Part shown: positions 13,064 to 25,429 of the stretch, in pieces | How positions within the stretch are numbered: the stretch's first letter is position 1 | Layout of the letters: the number at the start of each line of letters is the position of its first letter | NCBI RefSeq assembly: GCF_047948215.1 | Contig: NC_134455.1 | Location: 160,810,575-160,874,574 of the forward strand | Source: Lycorma delicatula | Taxonomy: Eukaryota; Arthropoda; Insecta; Hemiptera; Fulgoridae | DNA: 64,000 bases | Direction: 5' to 3' | Notes under the pieces: model-generated | The model's database searches: none | What the model saw: only the letters and a program-made list of their open reading frames with translations | Told to the model about the DNA's origin: nothing | Program-made: the position numbers and the translations under genes

Positions 13064-16000
13064 CTATGCAAACATACACATAACCAGTTTTAATAAAATA
13101 TAATTTTATCATACCACTACCTTTATAAAATATAAAATAATTAAATACGATCAAAAATAAAATTTTTGACATTTCAATCCACAACTATAAACATTTATGT
13201 TCAAGAATAATAATCTCATTTTTAGGGTTGCTGATAGATTAATGTCATATTAAATTCCTAACTATAATAATATATTTTTGTATTATGTAGGGTCAGCAGC
13301 TTAAGGCAGATTTTCACATATCTGATGCTAATACTAACTTCTATAAAAAGCATACATATTAATACAACAGTGTTCTTAGTTAATTATTATGGATACAGCA
13401 GTAGTATCTCCCCTCTCACATCAGAAGCAAACACTTCCACCATGCACTAACAACTAATAGCCTGCCAGGCTCAAGGCCTAGCTGATAATGTATTTTTAAT
13501 AAACAAGATAAAATAAAAACCAATTTAAAAAAAATGCACACATGCTTAAAAAGTAAACATCAAAGTACACAATGCATAGTATACATTATGCATTCCTAAA
13601 AAGTATAAAATTATAAAAACCCAGATAACCTTACATGAATCAATGTTCTACAAACTTTTATGCACCTCAGAGCAAAGTTTTTGTGACCAGTATCTTACCA
13701 GCCAAAATGATTTTACAAAGGAAAATTACCTATTTCAAATTTTGAAGCACTTTTCATTAAAAAAGTTTACTAAAAAAAAAGTTAATATTTAATTCATTAA
13801 AATTTTTTTTACTAGTAGTTTTATAATTTCCTTTGATTTTTAACTGGAGATCATTTCTTCAATATTATAAAATGAAACGCATATAAAAGTGTAAAAAAAT
13901 TACCTAAAACTCTCCAATATGACCGAACAATTAAATGATTAGAGATTATCTTTGTATCAAATATGGAAATAATTTAAAAAGTGTTCTGCAACTAAAAAAA
14001 TTTTCCCTAAAAACTTGGCTAAAAATCTTGGAATACTTTGAGTATGAAATATATTTTTATAGGACTATCAGCATTAATATTGAAGTTTTGCATCAATTAA
14101 TGTAGCAAAACCTTTAAAAATATTCAAAATAAATGCCTTTGGGTAAATATGTTAAGATATTTACCTGCTGAATACACCAAATAAAATTCTAAAACATTTT
14201 TCACTCTGACTAAAGATTGAATTACATGTTGTTTTTCTTTTATAATAAAATTTTGGGGTTTATTTTTCTGAAGGAAAAAGGTCATTGTTAAAAATTAACT
14301 TAAAGGTTAATGCATTACCTTTAAATACCACACAGTATTTGTAATTATGAAATCAAAATTTTTCTCTGTATCGCAGATCTGATAATGGTATAACATGTTC
14401 TGAATACAAATTTAGTAAAAAAATAAATTGAACTATGAAGTGTGGTAATTGAGGGGAAAACTTTCACAATTTTTTACTAAAGAAACACACTGTTATAAAA
14501 ACCTACCTCCAAATGATATATTTTCATTATTTTAATTAATACACTTTTATGAATAAACCATTACTAAAAACTGCACCATGGTACTATACAAAGAGCTCAT
14601 GCAGTGTATCTGACGAGCCAATCTACCAGAGCAGGAACAGTTTTACTAATAAAAAAAGAATTATTCATAAAATATTTTTTTTTTTAAATTTTTAAATAGA
14701 ATTGAATGAATCCAGCCTCATAATGCAATTCAACTAAGCAACATTCCTTCTGGACTCTTACCATTCTGGCAAATCAAAACGTCAACATATGACCTCTTCA
14801 TTTAAGTTTGTTTGTTGGATATCTTTTATGTCTTATATATCTCAAAATGTAATCTTTAAACTTTTTCTTCACTCTCTTTTGTAGTTTAATTGCACATAGC
14901 ATTAGTTGTAGGGTAAATTATTGTAAGCTAAGCAAGCTCTTAACGATTTCCACTTGTTTGATAATTCATGTTACGGGCTATATATTTATTCATAGGTTAT
15001 GGGTACCATCCACACAGCTAAGTGTAACAATTTATTTATTATTTTTTTAATTTAGTAGTCAAAACTTATAATATAAGCAACTTATTTTAACTAGCCACGC
15101 TGCTTAGTATTGCAAATACTAAGCAATATACTCTTGACAAGCATAAATTTTAAGTCAATTAATCAAGAGTGTATTATTTATTAACAGTTCAAAACTATAA
15201 ATAAAAAAACAATTGTATCTATGCTTCTTTCTATTTACAGCAAAAAAAAAATATTTCATCAACACCCTACAGCATTAAAACAAAAAATAAAATTTTATGC
15301 GTAACTGTACTATATTTAAAACTAATATTACATCAGTACTAAAATTGATATATATTTAAAATACTTGATGTATACTTAAAATCGATATTATATCAGCATT
15401 TTGAAACTATCTTTGGCTGAATGAATGTTAAGAATCTTACAAGTTCTGTTGGATTTCCAATGTACCTTTTAAAACCAAATATTTGCATGTTTTTCTGATC
15501 ATTTATTTATTATTTTTGTTAAATGAAAATATTAAGGATGATTATATCTCATACTAATATCGTGATAAGAACACCACAAGTAAAACTGCATAATATAGCC
15601 TACATTGTTACTACTTGATCAATATCAATATGGGGTATTATATCTTACTACATCAAGTTACTTCAATTATTATTCTAGTGGTATTTTGCTCAAGTTACAG
15701 ACAAAAAAAACAGTTAAAGATGCAAGAAAATTTTGATAAGTTACAGAAAATTTATTTCAAAAAGTCTGCAATAACATTAGGTTTCCATAAAAATTAAGTA
15801 TACAATTTCCACGAACAAGTTCAAAATGGCAGCTTTAAGAAGCTCATTTCTAAAATGTTGAAGATACACTTACTTTCATTGATTTTATGGAAGAATTTAA
15901 ATTTCCTGTACTAAAAATAATAACTCTTATATATTACCTTTTTTCGGATTTTTATAAACTAAAAAAAAATTACTGTCTATTCATTAAGCAAAATATGAAT

Positions 16001-16231
16001 ATTATGATTTGCTTGTTGCTTGTCACTACATTGCTTATTAATCTGCCTGCTTCTATTATGATGATGATAGGTAGTTTTCCCAGATAGTTAAGTTTTGTCT
16101 AATGGTATAACCAAAATGGTAAACATTTAGTAATTTTCAACTTATCAAGTTGACAGAGATATTTATTAAGTTCTAAATTTCTGGATAGATAAATTATACA
16201 AAATATCTTCAATTAACACTATCATACTCAC
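13064..16231. other. Large intron, no gene seen
   Basis: AT-rich with many homopolymer runs. Loose inverted arms near 15125-15175 (aatatactcttga against tcaagagtgtatt) form a possible stem. No protein or RNA gene recognised. Confidence 0.45.
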
Positions 16232-16305
16232 TTAGGATTTTTAAACAACTTCCATGCTTCAATTAGACCACCGCACACTCCCTCCAACGCCCTGTTTTCT
16301 GGCAA
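16232..16305 (-). CDS. GSS: Glutathione synthetase exon (GLIEAWKLF)
   Basis: 74-nt exon, acceptor ttattag and donor gtgagt. It begins in phase 0 LPENRALEGVCGGLIEAWKL and ends with AA of a split Lys codon. The family pattern here is N-P-x-x-x-A-x-x-G-I-x-x-A-W-x-L-Y (human NNPSKGLALGIAKAWELYG). It is separated from the preceding 43-nt exon by only about 540 bases, one of the shortest introns of the gene. No interruption is seen. Confidence 0.88.
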
Positions 16306-16841
16306 CTAATAAAAAAATTAACATTTATAATAATTAAAATCTATCCTGAAAATATTTTATTAAAGCAAGTCTTACTGATTACAGTTTTATTACTGTAATA
16401 ACATTTCCTCAATGCAATTAATTGGTAGTACTCTTCTTGAAAAAATTAATTTCACCAGCAGAATAGTTTGTGGAGATAAACTTCTGTAGACTGCCTCAAT
16501 TTATTACATTTTAACGCCATTAAATCTTCCATATGTCACTTCCTTTTTATGTATCTTTCCCCTACTTGTATAACAGGATTTTCATAGCATAGTTTTTCTT
16601 CTACTCAACAACTTTAATCTACTATAATCCTCTTTCATCTTAGTGATTTTACTACACTACCAAACTTTTCCCATATATACACTATAATAACTATATATAA
16701 ATAACTATAATTACAAGTTAGAAAATAGCTGTAAAAATAGTAAATATTTCATAAAATTAAAATACTATAAGTAAAAAATTTAATAAAATGGCATAGATGA
16801 CAAAAAACTCTTATTGATAAAAAAAATTTATGAAAACTTAC

Positions 16842-16884
16842 ATTTTTCAATTTATCATAATGGCCTAATTCCTGAAGAATAAAC
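16842..16884 (-). CDS. GSS: Glutathione synthetase short exon (FILQELGHYDKLKN)
   Basis: 43-nt microexon-sized segment, acceptor ttttcag and donor gtaagt. The first base completes the Arg codon begun by either alternative exon. It then reads FILQELGHYDKLKN and ends in phase 0, matching the human helix that starts RHVLSVL. If both upstream alternative exons were skipped, the frame here becomes GTT TAT TCT TCA GGA ATT AGG CCA TTA TGA, a stop within ten codons, so one alternative exon must be present. Confidence 0.85.
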
Positions 16885-17500
16885 CTGAAAATAAAATTAC
16901 AAAATTATTAATTAACCAATCAATTTCATACAAATGGGAAATTTTAGTCACTTCATTCAACTAAAATCATTTTATCAATCCTCTCTTACAAAACGAGATA
17001 AAATTCTTATTTCATTAATTTTATTTTGTGCAATTTATTACAGCATTATAGGAAAATAATTTTTTTTAAATTTATCTGATAACTTAAACAAGCCTTTACT
17101 TTTTATAAAGTGAAAAATATAGCAATTTAATTCCAAAAACAAACCACTTTATTTTAAAAACTTATTGACTAAAAAAAAGTTATTCCCAGTTATAATATTG
17201 TTAGTATTTTTAATGTAATTATAAAACAAGTAACCAATACCCAATTATAATACAAATTATATCTAAACAGCCAATCTTAATATAAATAAGTCATTGTATA
17301 TATGTAAGTTTGTTCCATATTTCCTAAACCACAAGACCAATCAACCAAACTTGAGACAATTACATACTAAATGAGCAAAAATACTGTGGGTGTTAAACAT
17401 TCCTACCATACCTGGTACTTCAAGAGGGGGTGAGAGAAGCAAGGGGTAGAACTTAGCACCTCTCACTAAGGGGTGAGGGGTGAAAACCTTAAAACACTAT
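16885..17500. other. Intron with unclassified repeat edge
   Basis: The part from about 17290 (gtaagtttgttccatatttc, 'aagaccaatcaaccaaactt', aggggtgaggggtgaaaacc) has the look of a dispersed arthropod repeat that continues into the TTCnnGAA block. Confidence 0.35.
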
Positions 17501-17504
17501 AAAA

Positions 17505-17945
17505 GTTTAAAATTCTGGAACATTTGGGAATATTCTAAAATATTTTCTAACACTATTATATTTTGGAAATCTGAATAAACTTTAACTTCCTAAAAGTTAA
17601 ACTAACTAAATTTAATTTCCTTAAAATTTCTAGAACATTTTTGAGCATTTTAGATCATTCTTGGATATTTTTTTAACGTTATTGCAGTTGGAACAATCTA
17701 GAACATTATAATATTTTATTTATTTTTTAATTGCTGATCATTCTACACATTCATATTCTGGAATATTCTAGAATATTTTTTGCCACTACTATATTTTGGA
17801 AATTTGTAGAACTTCCTAAACGTTTCTACAATATTTTGGAGCATTATAGATCATTCTGGGACATTTTTTTAATTGGAACTTCTATACAAATTTTGGATTT
17901 TATAAATGTTTGTAGTACATTCTGGACCATTCTTGTAATAGAGTA
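17505..17945. repeat. Duplicated repeat rich in TTCnnGAA (HSE-like) motifs
   Basis: Two diverged units in tandem, offset about 235 bases: 'tattatattttggaaatctg' near 17553 pairs with 'tactatattttggaaatttg' near 17788, and both continue through 'agatcattcttgg'/'agatcattctggg'. Throughout are ttctagaa, ttctggaa and gaacatt steps. At 17756-17773 the sequence TTC-tg-GAA-ta-TTC-ta-GAA is a perfect four-unit heat-shock element. Such repeats are transposon-derived in several insects; function is unproven. Confidence 0.6.
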
Positions 17946-19800
17946 GATCCTGAAAGTTCTTTAACAATATAAAAAGAAGGTATGAGATGTCAGTTTGAAC
18001 TTAAAAATACATAAGTTATGATCAAAGCCCAAGGTATAAAACTTGGTTTCTTGATAGCAAGTGAATTCAGATCATAGAGTTTACTGAAATTTCTGACATT
18101 AACATGAAGAAGTGTAAAAACATTCACAAAACAGCTTTATATAGCGTATTCCAGGTATGGCTTACATTATAAAACATTGGCTTACCAAAACAGCTCTTTA
18201 TCCAAACTCCACGGGAAAAGTCAAAAAATGTTTTCTCAACTGTTAATGCCTTTCATTTTTATGTCTGTCATCAGTATGATAAAAGATGATTAGAGGTAGT
18301 GGGCTAGCTGGGGGATATTGGGTCTACTTTAGATTTAAATGTCAACTGGAAAAATCAGGTTGAATGGTCAATTATGGAGAAATTTATGAAATGTTTGGTT
18401 CTTAAGTGAGTTGCAAGGGGCATGTAGGATGGGGAGTTCGAGTTACCTAGGTGGTTAGGGACTGCTTGGACATTTTCTTGTCGCCAAGATAGGTGCTCCA
18501 TAGTTTTGTGTTTGTTCAGTTATTTTGTAATGTTGTTCAGTTAATTTTTTTGGTAGGGCTATAGCTCAAAATTTAAATATTTTACTTCTACTCAGTTTTG
18601 TTTGAGTAGTTTATTTTTGGTTTTGTTTTGTATTTATTGATTACGCTCTTACACCAATGGGAATGTCATTTGTGGCATTTACATTGGTGGCAACCTGATG
18701 TAGGCCAAGCTGTTAGCCGAGAGATGTTATTTTATTCAGTCTGTGGGTTTAAAAAGATGACCTTTGGTAAAGCCCATCAGGGATAGGAGGGATAGGTATG
18801 GAGGAGGTGGCATGGCGACTGGAATCATCACATGGCGGGATCTTTCCCTTTGGGGTCAGGATGCAGCCTTAAACTCTATTGTGTTATAGTTTGAAAGCTG
18901 TTTGATTTGAATGTATAATTTATATTTGTACAGTTGCATTAGTTATTTGTATATTGTACATTTGTATATGTCTTCATATACAACTTATGGCTGTCTACAG
19001 CATCTTTCTCAATGCTTACAGCAGGATTAATTAATTAAATTAAATTGTATATTAAAGTTATTTGAATAAGTATATCTGAACATTTATATATTTATATTAG
19101 TTATTGTACTGTATAGTATTTGAAAGATTTAATTATGCATTCTTTCTTCAAACTCCTCATGTTTTCATTCAAACCATGCTATTATACGGTCAGAAAATGT
19201 TAAGAATTCAGTGCATTTCTTTTCTAAAGCCAATTTCATTATTAATGCAACTAATTAACTGCCTAATAATATCACTTAATCAACATTTTTTTCAATTACC
19301 AAGTTCATATTTCAATTAGCAGTTATTTCAGTTATGATTAAAAAAAACCTATGTTCATTTTTAAAAGCTGAATATTGAAACAATTAAAATGATCATTATG
19401 AAATTACAGATGAAGTAATATTTTAAAATTAAAAATATGACAAAATATTTCACATCTGTCTTGGAAATTAAAATGAAATCTTTACTTGAAAACAAGTTGT
19501 CGGCTTAAAGTTTGAAAATATGGTAGTCATCTGTGTACCACCTGTATAGAAAGAAATTTGTATTCTTACTTAAGAACTGAACTTAACACAATTCCTTTAT
19601 AAATTTAGCAGACCTTCAATCAGATGAAATTAATAAACACAGTGATTATTATATTAAACATCTGATCCTAATGGACCTGAATCAACAAACAATTATTTCA
19701 ATTCAAATTTATTTTTTGTTATTGATGAAATCAATATTAAATTATGTAAATAATAATATACATAATAATTAACATTATGTATTTAATTATGTACTGAAAA
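17946..19800. other. Intron with unclassified dispersed repeat
   Basis: A GC-richer stretch at about 18240-18880 (for example ggaggaggtggcatggcgac near 18800) stands out from AT-rich flanks and is probably the 3' part of an old retroelement. I cannot classify it. Confidence 0.3.
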
Positions 19801-19995
19801 TTAATAATGATAAATACGATGACAAAAAATCCTTCAGTATTTGCAATAAAGAAATTACATTTTTTTCAATGATGATTCAATTAATTGTGGTATGAAAATG
19901 GTATGATCTTGGTTCGATTGACCAGAACAGCCAATTAAAACAAAAAAAGAAGATAACATTTTTTTTACAAAGAATACTAAACTGGTGGAAATATT
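19800..19995. repeat. Dispersed repeat, copy 1 (partner at 21590-21790)
   Basis: Shares with 21590-21790 the path 'aataaagaaat', 'tatgaaaatggta(t/a)gatcttg', 'gaccag...cca(a/g)ttaaaa', a purine run and 'actggtggaaatattaatga'. Same orientation, moderate divergence. Confidence 0.65.
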
Positions 19996-21589
19996 AATGA
20001 ATGATTTCCAATCTCTGTACAAATAATCCGAAATAAGCAGCAACTCCTACATTCGGGGCATAACATAACATATAATACAATTTATTACAACATAAACCTA
20101 GGTAGTAGGAACCGTTAAGGAGCAAGCATAAAGGCAAGAGTGTAATGTTTTATTACAATAAACTATATTCATGTGTACACACAAAATTATATGTTTGTTA
20201 TACATTTTTAATGTTTTGTATAGGTATGAAAGTAATAACATAACATAGATTACTGCTATAACAGCAAACTTGTCCGTCACTATATTTTATGATTGTGACA
20301 ATATTTTTTTTTTTTGTTTTATTTAATTAAGATCAAAAAATAGTTATAAAATGTGCCCAACCTGTAGTCATTTAATAATATTATACAATTCCTAGTATAA
20401 ATAATAGTATATTATTTATTCTGTATAACTTGATAACTTTGAAAATCTTTTACAAAATAAATCTGTGAAATTCTTCCAGTTCCACCACACCCCTTGATAC
20501 TTCCTTGTCCGCGCAGCTTATGCACTTTAATTCCGATGTATACATACTTTAACTGTTTAGTAACATTCTCTTTTTTATTCATAATTTAACCTTGCATTTA
20601 ACTTTCAATATATTAAAAATTAAAAAAAAAATGTATTGGTCATAACATTGCTTGCTATTGGTAACCACTATTGGATACCAATAAAGCGGGCAGAATGCAA
20701 CTAAAAATCTTATTTAAGACTGCACATGAATTTTAGCTATGTGTGGTACTCCTGTTTTCCTATCTGTAACTGATTGGTACATTTTGTTTTCAATCAACTA
20801 GATACTGTTTAAAATAAACTTTGCCAAATAAATCATCTTCTAAGTGCATAAGAAAGTTCAGGTGATTACTTTCGATTTTTTTTTACAGTAATAAATCTTT
20901 CACAAAAATTTTACTAGAAAAAATTGAAACAATTCAGTAGATTTAGATTGCACAGAAACCATTTTAACTTTTAATGGTGATGGGACCATCTCTCATGAGC
21001 AATGATCAATTACTGATAAATGGATCAATGGAATGAACTTAAGAACACACCAGATTGGTGAATAACCCTATCTCTGAAAGGACCTTCTAGATCCATTACT
21101 AACTGAAACTCCTAAATCAGGATTTCATTGTAGAGAATATAGTTTTTGAATATACCCTATCTTCACAGTTAAAATTTTTGAGCCCTCTCTCTTTTTGGAG
21201 CTTTCAAAAACTGGGAAGGCTAGATACTGGGAAAAACAATAGTTATTATGGACTAATAAGTAATAAAAAATTAAAATTTTTCATTTCAAACTGTTTAAAA
21301 GTTAAGGGTTATTAAAGTTACTAAATTTCTCAGAGCAATCTCCACTACAGTTACAATAGTATGAGCATAAATGAAATGAATAGTTGAATTTATTTTTGCC
21401 ATAACAGGTAAACAAAAATAAAAGAATAAATTTATTTTATAAAATGTTAATGTAATTTTATAAAATTATTTATAATTTATTTTATAAAATTAAAAAATTT
21501 ATTTTACAAGATTTGTGAATATATAAGATGAAGTGTCCATTGATGATTAATTATTTGATGAAAATAAATAAAATTAATAATAATAAATA
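19996..21589. other. Intron between repeat copies, no gene seen
   Basis: AT-rich, low-information sequence. No coding or RNA feature supported. Confidence 0.4.
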
Positions 21590-21790
21590 GTGATAACATG
21601 ATTCTTGTACTGACAAAAGTGTATCAGTATTTGGAATAAAGAAATGACTTTTTTTAATGATAATTTAATGGTAGTATGAAAATGGTAAGATCTTGACGCA
21701 ATGGATCAGATTGGCCAGTTAAAAAAAAAAAAAAAAGGTAACAGAGTTTTTTGCAAAAAAACAGTATTTTGGTGAAAATGTAAATGAATG
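21590..21790. repeat. Dispersed repeat, copy 2 (partner at 19800-19995)
   Basis: Direct-orientation partner of the copy 1.8 kb to the left. It is followed at 21780-21900 by a degenerate array of aatgaatga-type units that extends its 3' end. Confidence 0.65.
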
Positions 21791-21905
21791 TTGACTGATA
21801 AATGAATAAATGAACATTGAGCTAATAAATGAATGATGAAATGAATATAAAATAATGAAAAATGATTGATAAATGAATGATGAGCTGCTAAATGAACACT
21901 GACTG
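21780..21905. repeat. Degenerate (aatga)-type minisatellite
   Basis: Repeated 'aaatgaatgatga' and 'gataaatgaat' units, imperfect, on the plus strand. Probably a microsatellite tail of the preceding repeat. Confidence 0.6.
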
Positions 21906-22009
21906 AATGTCTACTGTCACTTGTGTTTTTAACAAGGAGGGGAAAGTAATTTTTCTTTTTGATGTGGAACGGGCTAATGACCACAGCAGTCGATGCCCCT
22001 AAAACTTAA

Positions 22010-22370
22010 AAAAAAATAAAACAAATCCAACCCTCCATGCAATGGACTGGTTTTGCTGCTTGCTGCAGGGGCAGGAGGCATGAACGTGATCTATTTTTGC
22101 TGATGCTGGGTGGAGTGTGGACGAGAAGTGCCCATCCCTTTTCCCCGCTGTGGAGCCAGGTTAAGGGTGGGTTGCTGTGACCTTGCTCTGCCAAAGTCTT
22201 ATGCCATCTAGTAAGTCAGTCACTTCAGCCCTTGGGACTGTCCCATGGATAAAGTTATCGAAGCCCATACTGCTGCCAACAAGCCCTGGGATGTCAGTAT
22301 TGTGGGTCAGGCAGTACCAGACTCCTTGGCCCCCAGGTTATGATTTTGCAAAGCAATAGTAGAATTCCAC
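22010..22370. other. GC-rich island, unclassified repeat insertion
   Basis: About 350 bases with clearly higher GC than the flanks (gcttgctgcaggggcaggag near 22058). Short frames on both strands are not conserved proteins. It resembles a retroelement untranslated region. Confidence 0.35.
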
Positions 22371-24724
22371 CAGTCTTCCTCTACAATGAAAATCAGTAAC
22401 ACTAGTTTTGTCCAATCTGAACTGTTCAATTCAATTAAACAATTTCCATAGTTAATACTACTTTTTACCAGACTATGAGTGTACTGCAAATGAATTTCAA
22501 CAGTTTTTTAAAGTTTCAGAAAAAACCTTATTAAAGTATGTTATTCTTTCACAGTACACATTTTAAGCAGAGCCACCATTTTCTATGTCATGGAGCCAAC
22601 CTGAACTTCGGACAGTTTCAGCTTATTTTATTATGTTTATATTATTTGACTCAATCATAATGTATGACATGTTATAATCAAAATATTTCCAGTAAGCATT
22701 TGCAAATTTGTATAGTGTTAGGTAGAATGTCACACTTAATATCGTTATTTACACTGAATAGATATATCACAAAGTATATGTAAGAGTAATTTGTACAATG
22801 TGTTCCAAAAGTCCCTTTAACCACCCATAATTTAAAAAAAGTTAAAAATCAAAAATTGTAATTTTTGTAAAACTTATAAGTTCATAGAATTAGGGGTTAT
22901 AACTATCATTTTATCCAGTTTAATAATTCAGCTAATAATGAATATTCAATAAAATAATTATACCGTAGCTTAAGTATATCAATAAGATTAAAAATTACAA
23001 CAAATTGATTTTTTTTTTAATTATTACAATTTGCTCCAATCTGCAATAACGTATTTAAAAAAGTTACATAGTTGTTGTAATTGGTTCTCCAGCAGCAAAG
23101 TGTTCTATCTAGCACAACAAATGCTGCAGCTGTTTTACATAAACTTCCATAAACATTTAAAAGTAGAAACAAACTGTTTTGTTTGAAACATCGTAAATTC
23201 TTCATTACTAATGAAGAATAAATAAAAATATTCTAATGGTAAAAAAAAATCTGTTCTACATTAATTGTAAACAAAAAATTTATGACTTCAGTAGAAATGT
23301 TCTATACACTTAAAAATTGTAATATCTGGACAGAACATTAATGAAAATCTAATATTTATTAATGAATAAAAAAGAGATTTTTATCTAAGTTTTCAATAGA
23401 TATTTAAAATTGACAAACTTTGTTCTTTAATAAGATTTTTTAATCTCATTAAAAAAACAACTTTTTCTAACTATATCTGTAGTAAATGCAGGATAATAAA
23501 AAAAGTAGCTTCATATGTTTTATACAAAAATAAATTTTCTGATTTTATTTATTTTATCATATTCTATTTTTTTTTTTAATGTTAAGTATTCCAATCAGAA
23601 TTCAATAATATAAAAATTTAAATTATACTTTTTTATAATATAAAATATAAAGCTAATATACAAATTATATACCCAGACCCCAGCCTATTGATCTTTAATA
23701 TGGAAACGTAAGTGTAAAAATGCAAACCAACCGCAACAGATAGTGAAACCAATCATATAGCAAAGCGAAAAAGGATTAAACGTTTACCCATGCACCTACC
23801 AGTTATGACACATCACAAACTAACCCATAAATACGCAACATCAAGTATAAAGGTAAAAAAGTACTAAAAAATAAATGCAAGTAAAGTATTAAAATTTACG
23901 TACAAGTAAAAGAATAAAATAAAGTATGAATGTAGTGTAAATTATAAATATATTCTCTACACTCGCATTAAAGTATGAATTCCATACAGAAGTACTTAAA
24001 CAATACACCACAAATTACTGTTTTATGCATTATACTGGAAGAATTGGTGAAGTAAGAAACTGAACTAAAGTAGCTTAAATTGCTCTTGTTTGCCATTAAT
24101 TCTAATTATAACATAAAGCAAAATAATCATATAGAGAATAAAGATAAGCAATAACTACTGGGAAAAATGTCATAAAGTACAAATAATACCGAAGTAAATA
24201 ACAATAACTGAAAATACTTACTATCTTATCAACAAAACAAAAAATTTATATGCAGCTATGATTTTTTTATTAATGATAAAATGAATCAAAATTATTTATT
24301 ATATTTTAAAAATTCACATCATAATGCTTTCCAGTCACTACTGCAGCTATCTCACTGAAGATGCCAGTTAAACTCTTGATATCCTGGTTCTTTGAAGAGG
24401 GCTATCAAAAACACTGAAGCATGGCATAAGTTTATAAAAATATGTTAAATAAATTCATATGGGCTGTCATTTTAATAATCTTTAAAAAATTTAATAGTTT
24501 TACATATTTTAATAATCATCAAAGAGAGTTTTTATGGTTTCTTTAAATTACAATTTGAAATTTTTAGCATTAAATTATACCTAAAGAAAAAGAAATCATC
24601 CTTAAACAAAATACAACCAATTAATCCATATACAGCACTAGCAATATCTTTTTACAGAAAAACCGAAGTTTTCATTAATAAAAAAAAAATCATTCCATAA
24701 TGAAGTTCTTTCCTAAATCCAACC
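22371..24724. other. Intron, no gene seen
   Basis: AT-rich; nothing beyond short homopolymers. No tRNA fold or protein motif found. Confidence 0.4.
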
Positions 24725-25022
24725 TTTCTTTTTCCTGTTTAGCCTCCGGTAACTACCGTTTAGATAATTCTTCAGAGGATGAAAGGATGATATGTATGAG
24801 TGTAAATGAAGTGTAGTCTTATACATTCTCAGTTCGACCATTCCTGAGATGTGTGGTTAATTGAAACCCAACCACCAAAGTACACCGGTATCCATGATCT
24901 AGTATTCAAATCCATGTAAAAATATCTGGCTTTACTAGAACTTGAACGCTGTAACTCTCGACTTCCAAATCAGCTGATTTGGGAAGACGTGTTAACCATT
25001 AGACCAACACGGTGGGTTTCCT
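24725..25022 (-). mobile_element. tRNA-derived SINE, family 1, minus-strand copy
   Basis: On the minus strand it reads ccaccgtgttggtctaatgg, a tRNA-like head with the box A-like ggtctaatggttaacac, then gcgttcaagttctagtaaag as box B-like part, and a tail catcctctgaagaattatc and ccggaggctaaacagg. It is more complete at its tRNA end than the copy at 7255-7540. Confidence 0.8.
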
Positions 25023-25429
25023 AAATCCAACCTACATGACTTTACTAAATTCTGTTTTAACTGTAGTAAGTAGACCAAAATAACAATGTACAACAGTTAC
25101 GAGAATATTCATCTCTGTTGGTTAATTAAATAAATCATTAAATCTTTTATTCTTATGGATACACACACACATTTTATTTTCAAACTTGTTGAAGCTTTTT
25201 ACAGAAATACTCATAAAAACAGAATCCTTCAATTTTTGTTAGACTAGTTTTTTAGTAAAGTAGAAGGTGAAGTATATTGACAGAAGAAATTAAATTTGAA
25301 TGCTATGTGATTCAGATCCCTTGTCTAAAATTGATAATGATGGTCATTCGGAGAACCCCTGGTGTTCTTTTGATACTATATATATTTATATGTATAAGTA
25401 TAGAAACTCCCTCTATGAATCATGAGACC

